Under the pieces are notes generated by a model. That model was not told where the DNA came from, ran no database searches, and saw only the letters and a list, made by a program, of their open reading frames with translations. A stretch of DNA of 64,000 nucleotides, from contig NZ_JNVM01000011.1 in assembly GCF_000722545.1 (NCBI RefSeq), positions 124,001 through 188,000 of the forward strand. The letters run 5' to 3'. Numbering within the stretch: the first letter of the stretch is position 1; the number at the start of each line of letters is the position of its first letter. The stretch comes from Paenibacillus tyrphae (GTDB lineage Bacteria; Bacillota; Bacilli; Paenibacillales; NBRC-103111). A program made the translations under genes and the position numbers. This document shows, piece by piece, positions 18,320 to 31,750 of the stretch.

Positions 18320-19223
18320 CACGGCCGTGCGGCATCTTCGCGAAGGCGGTAAAAACGTCGTTCGAAACGGCTGGATGTCCTTTGCCTCCATTAGTGCGAT
18401 TGCGATTTCTTTGTTTATTTTGGGTGTCTTTTTGCTTCTGACGCTGAATGTCAATTACTTGACCCAGCAGATCGAACAGCAGGTCGAGATTCGCGTGTAT
18501 CTTGAGGTAAAAACGCCGCAGGAACAGGTAACTTCATTGCAAAACGAAATTTCGGCCATCTCTAACGTTTCGAAGGTCAAGTTTGTTTCCAAAGAGGAAG
18601 GGCTTGAATACTTGCGCGGAAAGCTGGGAGACGGGAAGCAGCTGCTCGAAGGGTTCGAGGGCGAGAACAATCCGCTGAACGATTCCTTCACCGTCGAAGT
18701 GACCGATCCTCATGAGGTCGCAGCGGTGGCGAAGCAGATCGAGGGCTTGAACAACGATAAGCCGACGAAGCCGATTTACCGGGTCAGCTACGGGCAAGGG
18801 ACAGTAGAGACGATGTTCAAAGTGACGTCGATCGTCCGCAACGTCGGGCTGGTCATTGTGGCCGGATTGGCGCTGACCGCGATGTTCCTGATTTCCAATA
18901 CGATTAAAATTACGATCGTGGCGCGCCGCCGCGAGATTTCCATCATGAAGCTCGTCGGGGCGACCAACTCGTTTATCCGCTGGCCGTTCTTTATCGAAGG
19001 GGCGCTACTCGGCATTATCGGTTCGGCAATTCCCGTCGGCCTGCTGCTGTACGGGTATTGGGAAATGATGCGGGCGATCCAGCTTGACCTGAACCTGCTG
19101 CTCGTTCAATTGCTGCCCTTTGAAGCGATCAGCCTTAAGACGGCAGGGCTTCTGCTGGGCATCGGCATTATGATCGGCATTTGGGGAAGCACGCTGTCGG
19201 TCCGCAAGTTTCTGAAAGTGTAA
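18309..19223 (+). CDS. ftsX: Cell division permease-like protein FtsX
   Basis: FtsX is the membrane partner of FtsE. The preferred start is ATG 18309, 10 bases after AAGGGGTGA and inside the end of ftsE, giving 304 residues; GTG 18297 is possible. The family N-terminus RHLREGGKNVVRNGWMSFAS precedes the first transmembrane helix. A large extracellular loop (about residues 55-165, the hydrolase-activator-binding region) follows, then three more helices with the conserved VARRREISIMKLVGATNSFIRWPF block of the MacB/FtsX fold. Confidence 0.95.
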   Translation: MRINTAVRHLREGGKNVVRNGWMSFASISAIAISLFILGVFLLLTLNVNYLTQQIEQQVEIRVYLEVKTPQEQVTSLQNEISAISNVSKVKFVSKEEGLEYLRGKLGDGKQLLEGFEGENNPLNDSFTVEVTDPHEVAAVAKQIEGLNNDKPTKPIYRVSYGQGTVETMFKVTSIVRNVGLVIVAGLALTAMFLISNTIKITIVARRREISIMKLVGATNSFIRWPFFIEGALLGIIGSAIPVGLLLYGYWEMMRAIQLDLNLLLVQLLPFEAISLKTAGLLLGIGIMIGIWGSTLSVRKFLKV

Positions 19224-19266
19224 TAACCAACGATCAATCTCGGATGAATAGTCGGAGGAGGAACGG

Positions 19267-20499
19267 ATGTTGAAGAAGTCTTGGGTGCCTCTTGTTGTCA
19301 CGGCCGGTTTGGTGGGAACGCTTATCGCTCCGCAATACGGCTTTGCGCTGTCGGAGTCGCAGCGGATTCAGCAGGAAATCGATCAGATCAAAAAAACGAA
19401 ATCCGCAACGCAGCAAAAAGCGAACGAGACGGAAAAGCAAATCAATCAGGTGCAGCAGGAAAAGCAGCAGACGTCGAACGATATTACCGCCATCCTCGGC
19501 CAAATCGACGCGACGAACAAGAAGCTCAACGTGCTGAACGACCAAGTATCAAGCGTCACGACCTCTTTGAAGGAGAACGCTCAGCAGCTGGAGGAAGCGG
19601 AAGCAAGAATCGTCTCCCGCGACCAGATGCTTAGATCCAGGCTGCGTCTGATGTATATGAACGGCGTCGTTTCCTACGCCGACGTGCTGCTTAGCTCCAC
19701 CAGCTTCAGCGATTTCTTAGACCGGCTGCAGGCGCTTAAATCGATTGTCGGGCAGGACAAAGAAATTTTGGAAGCGAACAAGCGGGATAAGGCCGTGATC
19801 GCCGACAAGCGCGTGGTGATTGAAAAGCAGCTGGCGGAGGTAAAAACTTTATACGCCCAAGCGGCGACCATCAAAGCCGATCTTGTTGTGAAGGAAAAAG
19901 AAAAGGAAGTCAAAATCGCAAGCCTTTCCCAAAAGGAAAAGGAATTGGAAGATATCAGCGAAGAAGTGCAGCAGCAGCTCGTTCAAGTGGCGAAGCAGGA
20001 AGCGGATAAACAGCGCGCGTTTCAGCAGGCCAAAGCGGCGGAGAACGCCAAGAAGAGCAAGGCCGCGGCTGCTCCCTCTGCACCTGCATATACTTATGGC
20101 GGCGGTAAGTTTGGCTATCCGCTTCCGCGTGTCGTGCAGATGTCTTCGGACTTCGGCACCCGGACCGACCCGATTACCGGGCGGAAAGCAACGCACACCG
20201 GACTCGATCTGCCTTCCCCGAACGGAACGGACATTTTTGCGGCGGAGGACGGCGTCGTTATCGTCGCTTCCTGGTGGAGCGGATACGGCAACTGCGTGGT
20301 CATCGATCACGGCAAAGGCGTATGGACGCTGTACGGGCATATTCGCAACGACGGCATCGTTGTAGAGAAGGGGGATACCGTCAAGCGCGGTCAAAAGATT
20401 GCAGAAGTCGGTTCCACCGGCCGTTCGACCGGAAACCATCTGCATTTTGAAGTCCGCATCGACGGAGATCCGGTTGATCCGAAGCCGTATTTGAGATAA
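19267..20499 (+). CDS. Coiled-coil M23 (LytM) murein endopeptidase linked to FtsEX
   Basis: A secreted 410-residue protein: signal peptide (residues 1-26, ending near YGFA), two long coiled-coil stretches rich in Gln, Lys and Glu (about 30-115 and 155-270), an Ala/Pro linker, and a C-terminal M23 domain (about 285-410). The zinc ligands and catalytic residues appear intact: H310 and D314 (HTGLD), H358 (LYGHI) and H391/H393 (NHLHFEV), with the same spacing as LytM. The build is that of EnvC, but EnvC has lost its zinc site. Its position 43 bases after ftsX suggests it is the enzyme gated by FtsEX, the role CwlO plays in B. subtilis. That partnership is inferred from gene order. Confidence 0.88.
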   Translation: MLKKSWVPLVVTAGLVGTLIAPQYGFALSESQRIQQEIDQIKKTKSATQQKANETEKQINQVQQEKQQTSNDITAILGQIDATNKKLNVLNDQVSSVTTSLKENAQQLEEAEARIVSRDQMLRSRLRLMYMNGVVSYADVLLSSTSFSDFLDRLQALKSIVGQDKEILEANKRDKAVIADKRVVIEKQLAEVKTLYAQAATIKADLVVKEKEKEVKIASLSQKEKELEDISEEVQQQLVQVAKQEADKQRAFQQAKAAENAKKSKAAAAPSAPAYTYGGGKFGYPLPRVVQMSSDFGTRTDPITGRKATHTGLDLPSPNGTDIFAAEDGVVIVASWWSGYGNCVVIDHGKGVWTLYGHIRNDGIVVEKGDTVKRGQKIAEVGSTGRSTGNHLHFEVRIDGDPVDPKPYLR

Positions 20500-20591
20500 T
20501 GCCGCTGTTCATATTTTTTCTTGGCTTGTCATAAACTAGAAAGACAAGTTAGTCAAGTAGCGGGAACAGCAAAGGCGGTGTGGGACCAGAA

Positions 20592-22043
20592 ATGACATTT
20601 AAAGGACGTACCGTATTGGCGTTTGTCCTGTTGTCCATGTTTGCAAGCAGCATTATGACGCTGACGATCGTACATCCGTCGATTTTCGCCGCCGTGGGCT
20701 TGGAGAACTCGGCATCCGCCGACGTGAAATCGGGGCTGACCAGCAAGGACTACAAAAAATTGGCAACGACGTACCAATTGATCGAAGGCAAGTTTTTGAA
20801 CGAGGTCGATCATGACAAAATCGTGAACGGCGCAGTCAACGGGATGCTGTCCACGCTCGACGATCCGTTTACGGTGTATATGGATCAGAAGGAGGCGCAG
20901 CAGTTCGACGAGAACATTTCCTCGTCGTTCCAAGGCATCGGCGCGGAGGTTACCTCCGAAGACGGCAAAGTGACCATCGTCTCTCCGATCAAAGGGTCGC
21001 CGGCAGAGAAGGCCGGACTTCACGCGCACGACATCATCGTCTCGATCAACGGAGAGAAGCTGGAAGGGCTGTCGCTCAACCAGGCGATTATGAAGATCCG
21101 CGGCCCCAAGGGCACGCAGGCTAAGATCGAAGTGCTGCGGTCCGGGGCACCGGAGCCGATCCAGATGATCGTCGTCCGCGATGACATCGATGTCGAGACC
21201 GTATACGGCGAGATGCTGCCCGGACAGATCGGCAAAATCGAAATCCGGCAGTTCGCCAGCAACACCTCCAAACGGTTCAAGGAAGAGCTGAAAGCGTTGG
21301 AGGACAAAGGGATGAAGGGACTCATTATCGACGTGCGCAACGATCCGGGCGGTCTGCTTTCCGCGGTCGTGGAAATTGTCGAGCCGTTCATACCGAAAGG
21401 CAAGGGAATCGTTCAGATCGAGGACCGCAAAGGCAAGCGGGAGGAGACGGCATCGCAGGGAACCGGCAAGCCGTACCCGGTGTCGGTGCTCATCAACAAG
21501 GGCAGCGCGAGCGCATCGGAGATACTGGCCGGGGCGCTGCACGACTCCGCAGGCAGCCAACTGATCGGGGAGAAGACGTTCGGCAAAGGCACGGTTCAGG
21601 TCACGTTCGAGAAAGAGATGGGCGACGGCAGCAACATTAAGATGACCGTTTACAAGTGGCTCACTCCAAACGGCACATGGATTCATAAAAAAGGCATCGA
21701 GCCGACAATGCCCGTCGAACAACCGGTTTACTTCAAAGTGGCGCCTCTGAGCAAAAAAGCGACGCTTAAGCCGGATACGAACAACGAGGACGTCAAAAAT
21801 CTGCAGATCATGCTGCAGGGCCTCGGCCTCGGTCCGGATCGGCAGGACGGCTACTTCAGTGAAAAAACAGCGCTGGCCGTCAAAGCGTTCCAGCGTCTGA
21901 ACGGTTTGCCGATCACCGGCGAGGTGGATACCGAGACGGCGAACAAGCTGGAGAAGGCGATTCTGACCGAGATCCGCGAACCGAAGAACGACTCGCAGCT
22001 TAAGGCAGCTGTCGAGTACATGCAAGGTGCCGTTAAGAAGTAG
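20592..22043 (+). CDS. ctpB: Carboxy-terminal processing protease (S41) with PDZ and peptidoglycan-binding domains
   Basis: A 483-residue exported serine protease of the CtpA/CtpB group. In B. subtilis CtpB cleaves SpoIVFA to help fire SigK during sporulation. Layout: membrane anchor or signal (8-30), PDZ domain (about 105-190, GIGAEVTSEDGKVTIVSPIK), S41 catalytic domain with nucleophile S309 in GSASASE and the dyad lysine K332 with Q336 in TFGKGTVQ, then a peptidoglycan-binding domain (NNEDVKNLQIMLQGLGLG). The start is ATG 20592 behind AAAGGCGGTG. It lies between the ftsEX-M23 group and minJ, the B. subtilis neighbourhood. Confidence 0.93.
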   Translation: MTFKGRTVLAFVLLSMFASSIMTLTIVHPSIFAAVGLENSASADVKSGLTSKDYKKLATTYQLIEGKFLNEVDHDKIVNGAVNGMLSTLDDPFTVYMDQKEAQQFDENISSSFQGIGAEVTSEDGKVTIVSPIKGSPAEKAGLHAHDIIVSINGEKLEGLSLNQAIMKIRGPKGTQAKIEVLRSGAPEPIQMIVVRDDIDVETVYGEMLPGQIGKIEIRQFASNTSKRFKEELKALEDKGMKGLIIDVRNDPGGLLSAVVEIVEPFIPKGKGIVQIEDRKGKREETASQGTGKPYPVSVLINKGSASASEILAGALHDSAGSQLIGEKTFGKGTVQVTFEKEMGDGSNIKMTVYKWLTPNGTWIHKKGIEPTMPVEQPVYFKVAPLSKKATLKPDTNNEDVKNLQIMLQGLGLGPDRQDGYFSEKTALAVKAFQRLNGLPITGEVDTETANKLEKAILTEIREPKNDSQLKAAVEYMQGAVKK

Positions 22044-22108
22044 CGGCTTCCGGGATTTAGGGAAATTCAGCCGACGGCAGGAAAACGAAGCATCCGCGTC
22101 GAAATAAC

Positions 22109-22159
22109 AACCTCTATCGGGGCGCCCGACTTAACGGCCTCGCTAGAGGTTTTCTTTTT
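22109..22159 (+). terminator. Terminator after ctpB
   Basis: aacctcta (22109-22116) pairs with tagaggtt (22144-22151), followed by TTTCTTTTT. Confidence 0.8.
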
Positions 22160-22360
22160 AACTTATAAACATTGAAGTCTGGTGAATGACGAGCGGAGCA
22201 GCCGAAAGCGTTCTGTAGAAACGAAGTGTTCGCCTTTGTTTCCGGACTTCAACCTATAGAAGGTATAGATAATCTAGAAGTCCGGGAACAACAGCGATCC
22301 GAAGAGCGCTTTGGCGGCGCAGCGGTTTGTTATTCACCGGGCTTCAAAAAGGAGTCGGCC

Positions 22361-23653
22361 ATGGACTTTGGTTTGGAACTGGCGCTCCGGGGACTCCGGG
22401 CGCTGTTGCAGCTGTTGACGCATCCTTTCTACTATGTAGGCATTTTACTCATCGTGCTGCAGTACCGCCGGCAGATTGCGTTCGAACGGAAGTTGTTCGC
22501 GACCAAGCTGCATTCGCTGCTGTCGGAAACGTGGCGAACCGTGCTATGGGGCTGGGTAGGCGGTCTTGCCGCTTCCGTCCTGATGGCGGGAATCGGGGCG
22601 TCCGTTCAGCCGGAGGCGGTCGTTCTGCTGTGGCTTGTTTCCCTGCTGCTCATTTTCGCGCGGCTGCGCTTTTTGTGCTGGGCTTATGCCGTAGGTGTCA
22701 TCGGTGTGGCGCAGGCGGTTGTAAGGGCATTTCCCGCATTATACAACGGAGAGGCTGCGGCTTCCTGGACCTGGGTGACGGGACCGCTGCTGTCGTTGAA
22801 TATGCCGTCCATGCTGGCGCTTGTGGCGGTTTTGCATCTGGTGGAAGCGCTGTTCGTACGCTTCCAAGGCACGCGGCTTGGCACGCCAATGTTTTACGAG
22901 AGCAAGCGGGGCAAAATTGTCGGCGGATATCAGCTGCAAGGCTACTGGCCGATGACGCTGTTTCTTCTGGTGCCGATGGCCGGGGGGACGGCACTGCCTT
23001 GGACGCCGCTGCTTGGCGGCGATTTGTGGCAGCACGGCTGGACGATCGTCGGCTTTCCCGTGATGATCGGTTTTACCGAGATGACGATGTCGCGGCTGCC
23101 TCAGGAGAAAGTGAAGCTCAGCTCGAACCTGCTGCTGCTCTATGCCGCTGCTCTGCTGCTATTTGCAGCCTTAGCCGCCTGGTGGCCGCCGTTTATGGCC
23201 GTGGCATCCGTGCTGTGTATCCTGATGCACGAAGCGATGATCGCCTACAGCCGGTGGGATGAAGCGAGACGCAGTCCATTGTATGTACACGGGAGTCGCG
23301 GGTTGAAAATATTGGGCGTTCTGCCGGGCAGTCCGGCGGACGAGCTTGGCCTTGCCGTCGGCGAGATCGTTCACAAAGTCAACGGGATTCCGGTCCGTAC
23401 GAAGCAGGAGTTGCATCAGGCGATGCAGCAGAACTCGGCGTTTTGCAAGCTGGAAATTTTGAATTTGGCGGGCGAAAGCAAGTTTTTGAAGCGCGCGATT
23501 TTTTCGGGAGAACACTATCAGCTTGGCATCGTGCTGGCGCCAGATCAAGAGGCGCTCCATTATGCAGAGGTAAGGCAGCGGCCGATCTGGGCGTACTTCA
23601 GCCGCAAGCCGGTCGGACTGCTCAGCAATCGTTCGGGTTCCAAATCGGTATAA
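22361..23653 (+). CDS. minJ: MinJ-like polytopic membrane protein with PDZ domain
   Basis: In B. subtilis MinJ links DivIVA to MinCD and so places the division inhibitor at the poles. The 430-residue protein has about eight transmembrane helices (starting FYYVGILLIVLQY), the conserved-looking PMFYESKRGKIVGGYQLQGYWP loop region, and a C-terminal PDZ-type domain (GSRGLKILGVLPGSPADELGL, GEIVHKVNGIPVRTKQEL). The ATG at 22361 follows AAAAAGGAG. The same topology and the position after ctpB, as in B. subtilis (yvjB-yvjD), support the call. An imperfect inverted repeat lies in its leader (about 22240-22287). Confidence 0.82.
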   Translation: MDFGLELALRGLRALLQLLTHPFYYVGILLIVLQYRRQIAFERKLFATKLHSLLSETWRTVLWGWVGGLAASVLMAGIGASVQPEAVVLLWLVSLLLIFARLRFLCWAYAVGVIGVAQAVVRAFPALYNGEAAASWTWVTGPLLSLNMPSMLALVAVLHLVEALFVRFQGTRLGTPMFYESKRGKIVGGYQLQGYWPMTLFLLVPMAGGTALPWTPLLGGDLWQHGWTIVGFPVMIGFTEMTMSRLPQEKVKLSSNLLLLYAAALLLFAALAAWWPPFMAVASVLCILMHEAMIAYSRWDEARRSPLYVHGSRGLKILGVLPGSPADELGLAVGEIVHKVNGIPVRTKQELHQAMQQNSAFCKLEILNLAGESKFLKRAIFSGEHYQLGIVLAPDQEALHYAEVRQRPIWAYFSRKPVGLLSNRSGSKSV

Positions 23654-23660
23654 GCATAAA

Positions 23661-23708
23661 AACAAGCCGCTGGCGTGAGAGACATGATCACGCCAAGCGG
23701 CTTGTTTC
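23661..23708. terminator. Bidirectional terminator between minJ and motB
   Basis: A 17-bp stem (AACAAGCCGCT-GGCGTG with its complement, one bulged T) around an 11-nt loop, flanked by A-rich and T-rich ends, lies between convergent genes. Confidence 0.85.
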
Positions 23709-23747
23709 AAATCAGCGTAAAATGCGGTAATAAGCAATAGAACGGTT

Positions 23748-24542
23748 TTAATTGCCGGATGGTGGAAGAGCGGACGCGGGCTTCTCCCGCAGTACGACAA
23801 TTTCGACCCGGCGGTTTTTGGCGCGGTTCTCTGCGCTGTTGTTTTCCGCTACAGGCCTCGTATCCGCGTAGGCCGTCGAGACGAGCTTTTTCGGATCGAG
23901 CTGTGTTTCATAGAGGAAATACCGCAGTACCGAAAGCGAACGAGCCTGCGACAACCCCCAGTTGTCTTTGTAGAAAGAGCCTGTCACCAGCGGCAGGTCG
24001 TCCGTATGCCCTTCGATGCTGACCGTCGCGTCGAGCGTCGGGAACAAGCTCGCCAGCTTGGTTAAGACCGGAATCGCGGGCGGCTTCAAGTCCGCTTTGC
24101 CGAGATCGAACAGGAACAGATCGTTCAGCGTGACGGCTACCCCTCGCGGCGTATTGGCTGCAGACACTTGGGTTTGCAAGTTGTTTTCATCGATATAGGC
24201 CTGTACTTTTTTGAGCAGGTCTTCGAGTTGGCGTTCCTTTTTCTCCTGCTCTTCCCTTTCTTTCATCTCCCTGAGCTGCTGCTCGGTTTTCGTGCTGTCG
24301 TCTCCGCCCTTCGCCGGGTTGGCGGAACCGGAGATGCCCATGCCCTTCGGCATAATGGTATCGGCCTTCATGAATTCGAACTTCAGCGCTTGAGACAGTA
24401 CCTCATATTTTTGCACGTCCACCTTGCTCATCGCATACATGATGACAAAAAAGATGAGCAGCAGCGTAATCAGGTCCGCATAGGTAACCATCCATCGCTC
24501 GTGGTTTTCGGGGGCTTCCTGCTTTTTATTCTTCCTCGCCAC
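23748..24542 (-). CDS. motB: Flagellar stator protein MotB (OmpA-like)
   Basis: MotB pairs with MotA to form the ion-driven stator of the flagellar motor and anchors it to peptidoglycan. The 264-residue protein has a basic cytoplasmic tail, one transmembrane helix with the ion-binding aspartate (WMVTYADLITLLLIFF), a plug/linker segment rich in charged residues (about 85-125) and an OmpA-type domain (VSIEGHTDDLPLVTGSFYKDN). The preferred start is GTG 24542, preceded by AGGTGAGG; GTG 24551 is also in frame. It overlaps motA by 17 bases. Whether it uses protons or sodium cannot be decided by eye. Confidence 0.9.
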   Translation of the reverse strand: MARKNKKQEAPENHERWMVTYADLITLLLIFFVIMYAMSKVDVQKYEVLSQALKFEFMKADTIMPKGMGISGSANPAKGGDDSTKTEQQLREMKEREEQEKKERQLEDLLKKVQAYIDENNLQTQVSAANTPRGVAVTLNDLFLFDLGKADLKPPAIPVLTKLASLFPTLDATVSIEGHTDDLPLVTGSFYKDNWGLSQARSLSVLRYFLYETQLDPKKLVSTAYADTRPVAENNSAENRAKNRRVEIVVLREKPASALPPSGN

Positions 24543-25323
24543 CAGCCTCACCTGCGCCTTCGACTTTTTTATTTTTATGTTCCTGATGGAGGAACGAGTT
24601 CAGTTTCTTTTTAATAAGCTGCGGGTTTTCCCCGGCTTGAAGCGCGAGGATGCCTTCCAGCATCAATTCCATCTCGGAAATTTGCTCTTTGCTGCGGATT
24701 TTGATTTTGCTTGCGATCGGCAGGTAAAGAACGTTCGCGGACGATACGCCGTACAGCGTTGCAGTAAACGCAACGGCAATGGCTGGCCCCAGACTTCCCG
24801 GATCGGACAAGTTGCCGAGTACGTGGATCAAGCCCATAACGGTACCGATGATCCCCATCGTCGGAGCATAGGCGCCGGCCGATTCGAACATTTTGGCGTA
24901 GCCTTCGTGATGGTGCTCAATGGCGTCCATCTCGAGTTCGAGAATTTGCCGGGTCAGCTCCGGATCGGTGCCGTCGACGACCATCATGAGGCCGTCCCGC
25001 AGGAACGGGTTGCCGTGCTCTTGCGCGCGCTGCTCCAAGGCAAGTACGCCCTCGCGTCTGGCGATCGTGGCCATCTCGACCAGCTCGTCGATGATCGCGG
25101 CGTGGTCGCGCTTCGGCTCTTTGAACGCCATTCCCAAAGCTTTGCCGATTTGCTTAAGCTGGGACATCGGGAAGCTGATCATGACCGCTCCGAACGTTCC
25201 GCCGAAAATAATGAGCATGGCACTGGGAACCACCAGCGCAGAAAGGTGACCGCCGTCCATCATATAGCCGCCGATCAGACCGCCAAGGCCTACGATAATA
25301 CCTATTAATGTAGTCAAGTCCAC
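24526..25323 (-). CDS. motA: Flagellar stator protein MotA
   Basis: MotA is the ion-channel subunit that pushes on the rotor. The 265-residue product has four hydrophobic segments: two at the N-terminus (LIGIIVGLGGLIGGYM, LVVPSAMLIIFGGTFGAVMI) and two after the large cytoplasmic loop (GAYAPTMGIIGTVMGLIHVL, LGPAIAVAFTATLYGVSSA). The MotA/PomA signature PTMGIIGTVMGLI is present. The start is GTG 25323 with GGGTGG upstream. The motAB pair stands alone, with no other flagellar gene in the window, and is divergent from uvrB. Confidence 0.93.
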   Translation of the reverse strand: MDLTTLIGIIVGLGGLIGGYMMDGGHLSALVVPSAMLIIFGGTFGAVMISFPMSQLKQIGKALGMAFKEPKRDHAAIIDELVEMATIARREGVLALEQRAQEHGNPFLRDGLMMVVDGTDPELTRQILELEMDAIEHHHEGYAKMFESAGAYAPTMGIIGTVMGLIHVLGNLSDPGSLGPAIAVAFTATLYGVSSANVLYLPIASKIKIRSKEQISEMELMLEGILALQAGENPQLIKKKLNSFLHQEHKNKKVEGAGEAGGEEE

Positions 25324-25423
25324 TGTCGTTCCACCCCTAGATTTCTAAAATTAAAGTTGTGCTGCATCCATTTTCTTTTTTCTGCGTAAGCGGATCCTTG
25401 GAAAAACAGGAAATGGGATTCGT

Positions 25424-25471
25424 TTGCAACAGAAAGAGAAAAAGGGTATAATATATGGGAACAAATATTCC
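25424..25471 (+). promoter_or_regulatory. uvrBA promoter with LexA/DinR-like box
   Basis: TTGCAA (25424-25429) and TATAAT (25447-25452) are spaced 17 bases apart. Directly downstream, GGAACAAATATTCC (25458-25471) fits the Bacillota SOS box CGAAC-N4-GTTCG with mismatches at the first base and in the right half-site. Repression by LexA with induction on DNA damage is the expected control of uvrB. Confidence 0.65.
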
Positions 25472-25592
25472 TATCAAAGGAAATCGTCGAACGGAGTCGA
25501 ACGCGCGTCAACCGATGCTTAGTTATTTATCGGAATATGGCAGATAAAAGTTTAGAAGGAAAACAAAGTCTTTTTAATGAACGGGTGATCAG

Positions 25593-27599
<2,007 letters not shown>

Positions 27600-27619
27600 T
27601 CAAGGGAGGCTTTCGAAAC

Positions 27620-30502
<2,883 letters not shown>

Positions 30503-30524
30503 TGTCGATAACCTATAGGGATAG

Positions 30525-30573
30525 AAAAAACGCTGCTTCAAGCCGGGAAACTGGTTTGAGAGCAGCGTTTTTT
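30525..30573 (+). terminator. Terminator after uvrA
   Basis: AAAAAACGCTGCT (30525-30537) plus TCAA pairs with TTGA plus AGCAGCGTTTTTT (to 30573) around a 12-nt loop; strong in both directions. Confidence 0.9.
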
Positions 30574-30579
30574 GCGGGT

Positions 30580-31230
30580 TGCGATATATAAAGTAGAGCT
30601 GCCGACACGGCCCATGAATTGATGAAACGATTCCTCCGGTCCGCGCTTATTCTTGGAGTACGGATCAGCTGCCTAAGCACTGGACCGACCTGATCATCCT
30701 TTATCCGGCCTTCCAGTGCTTGGTTGAATCGAGCCCCCAGCCTAAGTATGCCGCCTACAGCGATATCGAAGGCGTCGGCCTCTCATCCGGCGTCTTCACG
30801 AGTGCGCCTTGCAAGCCGTTTTCGCGATAGATGGTTGTTACGCCAATTGCAACTTTCAGCACTTCCTCCGGGCAGACGAACAGATCAAGCTGCTTTGCGA
30901 GGTGCGGTTTCGCCGACAAGCCGCCGACCCATACGTGGAAGCCGAGTACTTCCTCTCCCTCGAATCGTGTTCGCCGCGGGCGTGAAGGCCAGGTACTGAT
31001 TTTCTGCATGGCCGGAGTTATAAATATTAGATGAAATGGACATTTTATATTTGCACGGAAGATTCGAGGAATCGCGGCTCATCAGGAAGAAATCGTTCGC
31101 CTGATTGACTTGCGCGCGGTCGTATCCATCAGCTCTCGTCAGGGTTGATGCCGGCGAGCGGATTGCCGACTACCGTACGCGGGCAGTCGTAAACGTTGAG
31201 ACCGTCTTTTTCGTGCTTGACGAGTTCCAT
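30580..31230 (-). pseudogene. Decayed ferredoxin-type nitrite/sulfite reductase
   Basis: Minus-strand translations give pieces of an assimilatory nitrite/sulfite reductase in the correct order but in different frames. An N-terminus-like MELVKHEKDGLNVYD (ATG 31230) runs straight into CPRTVVGNPLAGINPDE. Then come RDSSNLPCKYKMSIS and an AENQYLAFTPA stretch, then FHVWVGGLSAKPHLAKQLD with FVCPEEVLKVAIGVTTIYRE, and finally GPEESFHQFMGRVGSS. Stops and frameshifts separate the blocks, and most of the N-terminal half is missing between the first two. The usual cysteine-rich block after KMSIS, which ligates the [4Fe-4S] cluster and siroheme, is not preserved. The reading frame at its end runs into the uvrA terminator. 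Confidence 0.8.
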
Positions 31231-31360
31231 TTTAGAGCCCTGCCGCTTCCCGGCGAAAATGTTGACAAACTTGTTACATCTAGATAAATCGCTTGCACTT
31301 CCATGCTAGTCAAGATAAGATAGAAATTAAGTATTTTCGCATATTGAAGGAGGTCCCTCC

Positions 31361-31576
31361 ATGTTTTTGGCTGAAGAAGCGGCAAAAAGCACGAGCACCT
31401 TTTCCGGTTTCGATATCTTCGTGGTCTTGTTCACGGTAGTTATTGCCATCGGCCTGATCCGGTTGCTCGGCGCTAAAAAGAAAAATCCGTTCGCCATTGG
31501 CTTTGGTCTAGTCAGCTTAGCCGTATTCGTAACCTTGAGCGCAGTTATGGTTATGGGCTGGATGGGCAAACTGTAA
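31361..31576 (+). CDS. Small two-helix membrane protein (DUF2759-like)
   Basis: A 71-residue protein with two hydrophobic segments (about 17-35, IFVVLFTVVIAIGLIRLLG, and 45-67, IGFGLVSLAVFVTLSAVMVM) joined by a short basic loop AKKKNP. It resembles the DUF2759 (YqgW-like) small membrane proteins of Bacillaceae, whose function is unknown. The ribosome site AAGGAGG is very strong and the gene is followed by its own hairpin terminator, so it is likely expressed as a single gene. Confidence 0.65.
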   Translation: MFLAEEAAKSTSTFSGFDIFVVLFTVVIAIGLIRLLGAKKKNPFAIGFGLVSLAVFVTLSAVMVMGWMGKL

Positions 31577-31622
31577 GCTGCTGCTGCAGAGACGCGAATA
31601 AGATTATACATGATGCACGGAC

Positions 31623-31655
31623 AAGGACAGGTCTCCCGGGACACTGTCCTTTTGG
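31623..31655 (+). terminator. Terminator after the DUF2759-like gene
   Basis: aaggacag (31623-31630) pairs with ctgtcctt (31644-31651), followed by Ts. Confidence 0.75.
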
Positions 31656-31685
31656 CGTTTTAATAGGACTATTCCGCCTAAACAT

Positions 31686-31724
31686 ATAAAAAGGAGCGCC
31701 TCCTTAGAACAGAGGGAGCGCTCC
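31686..31724 (-). terminator. Terminator of the TIM-barrel isomerase gene
   Basis: ggagcgc (31693-31699) pairs with gcgctcc (31718-31724). On the minus strand the stem is followed by TTTTT, 27 bases past the stop of the gene at 31751. Confidence 0.8.
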
Positions 31725-31750
31725 ATCGATTTTCATAACTTTGAAAGGCT

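Noticed and set aside
20553..22025. 490-codon open frame antisense to ctpB
   Set aside because: Shadow of the protease gene with Arg/His/Leu-rich composition and no motif.
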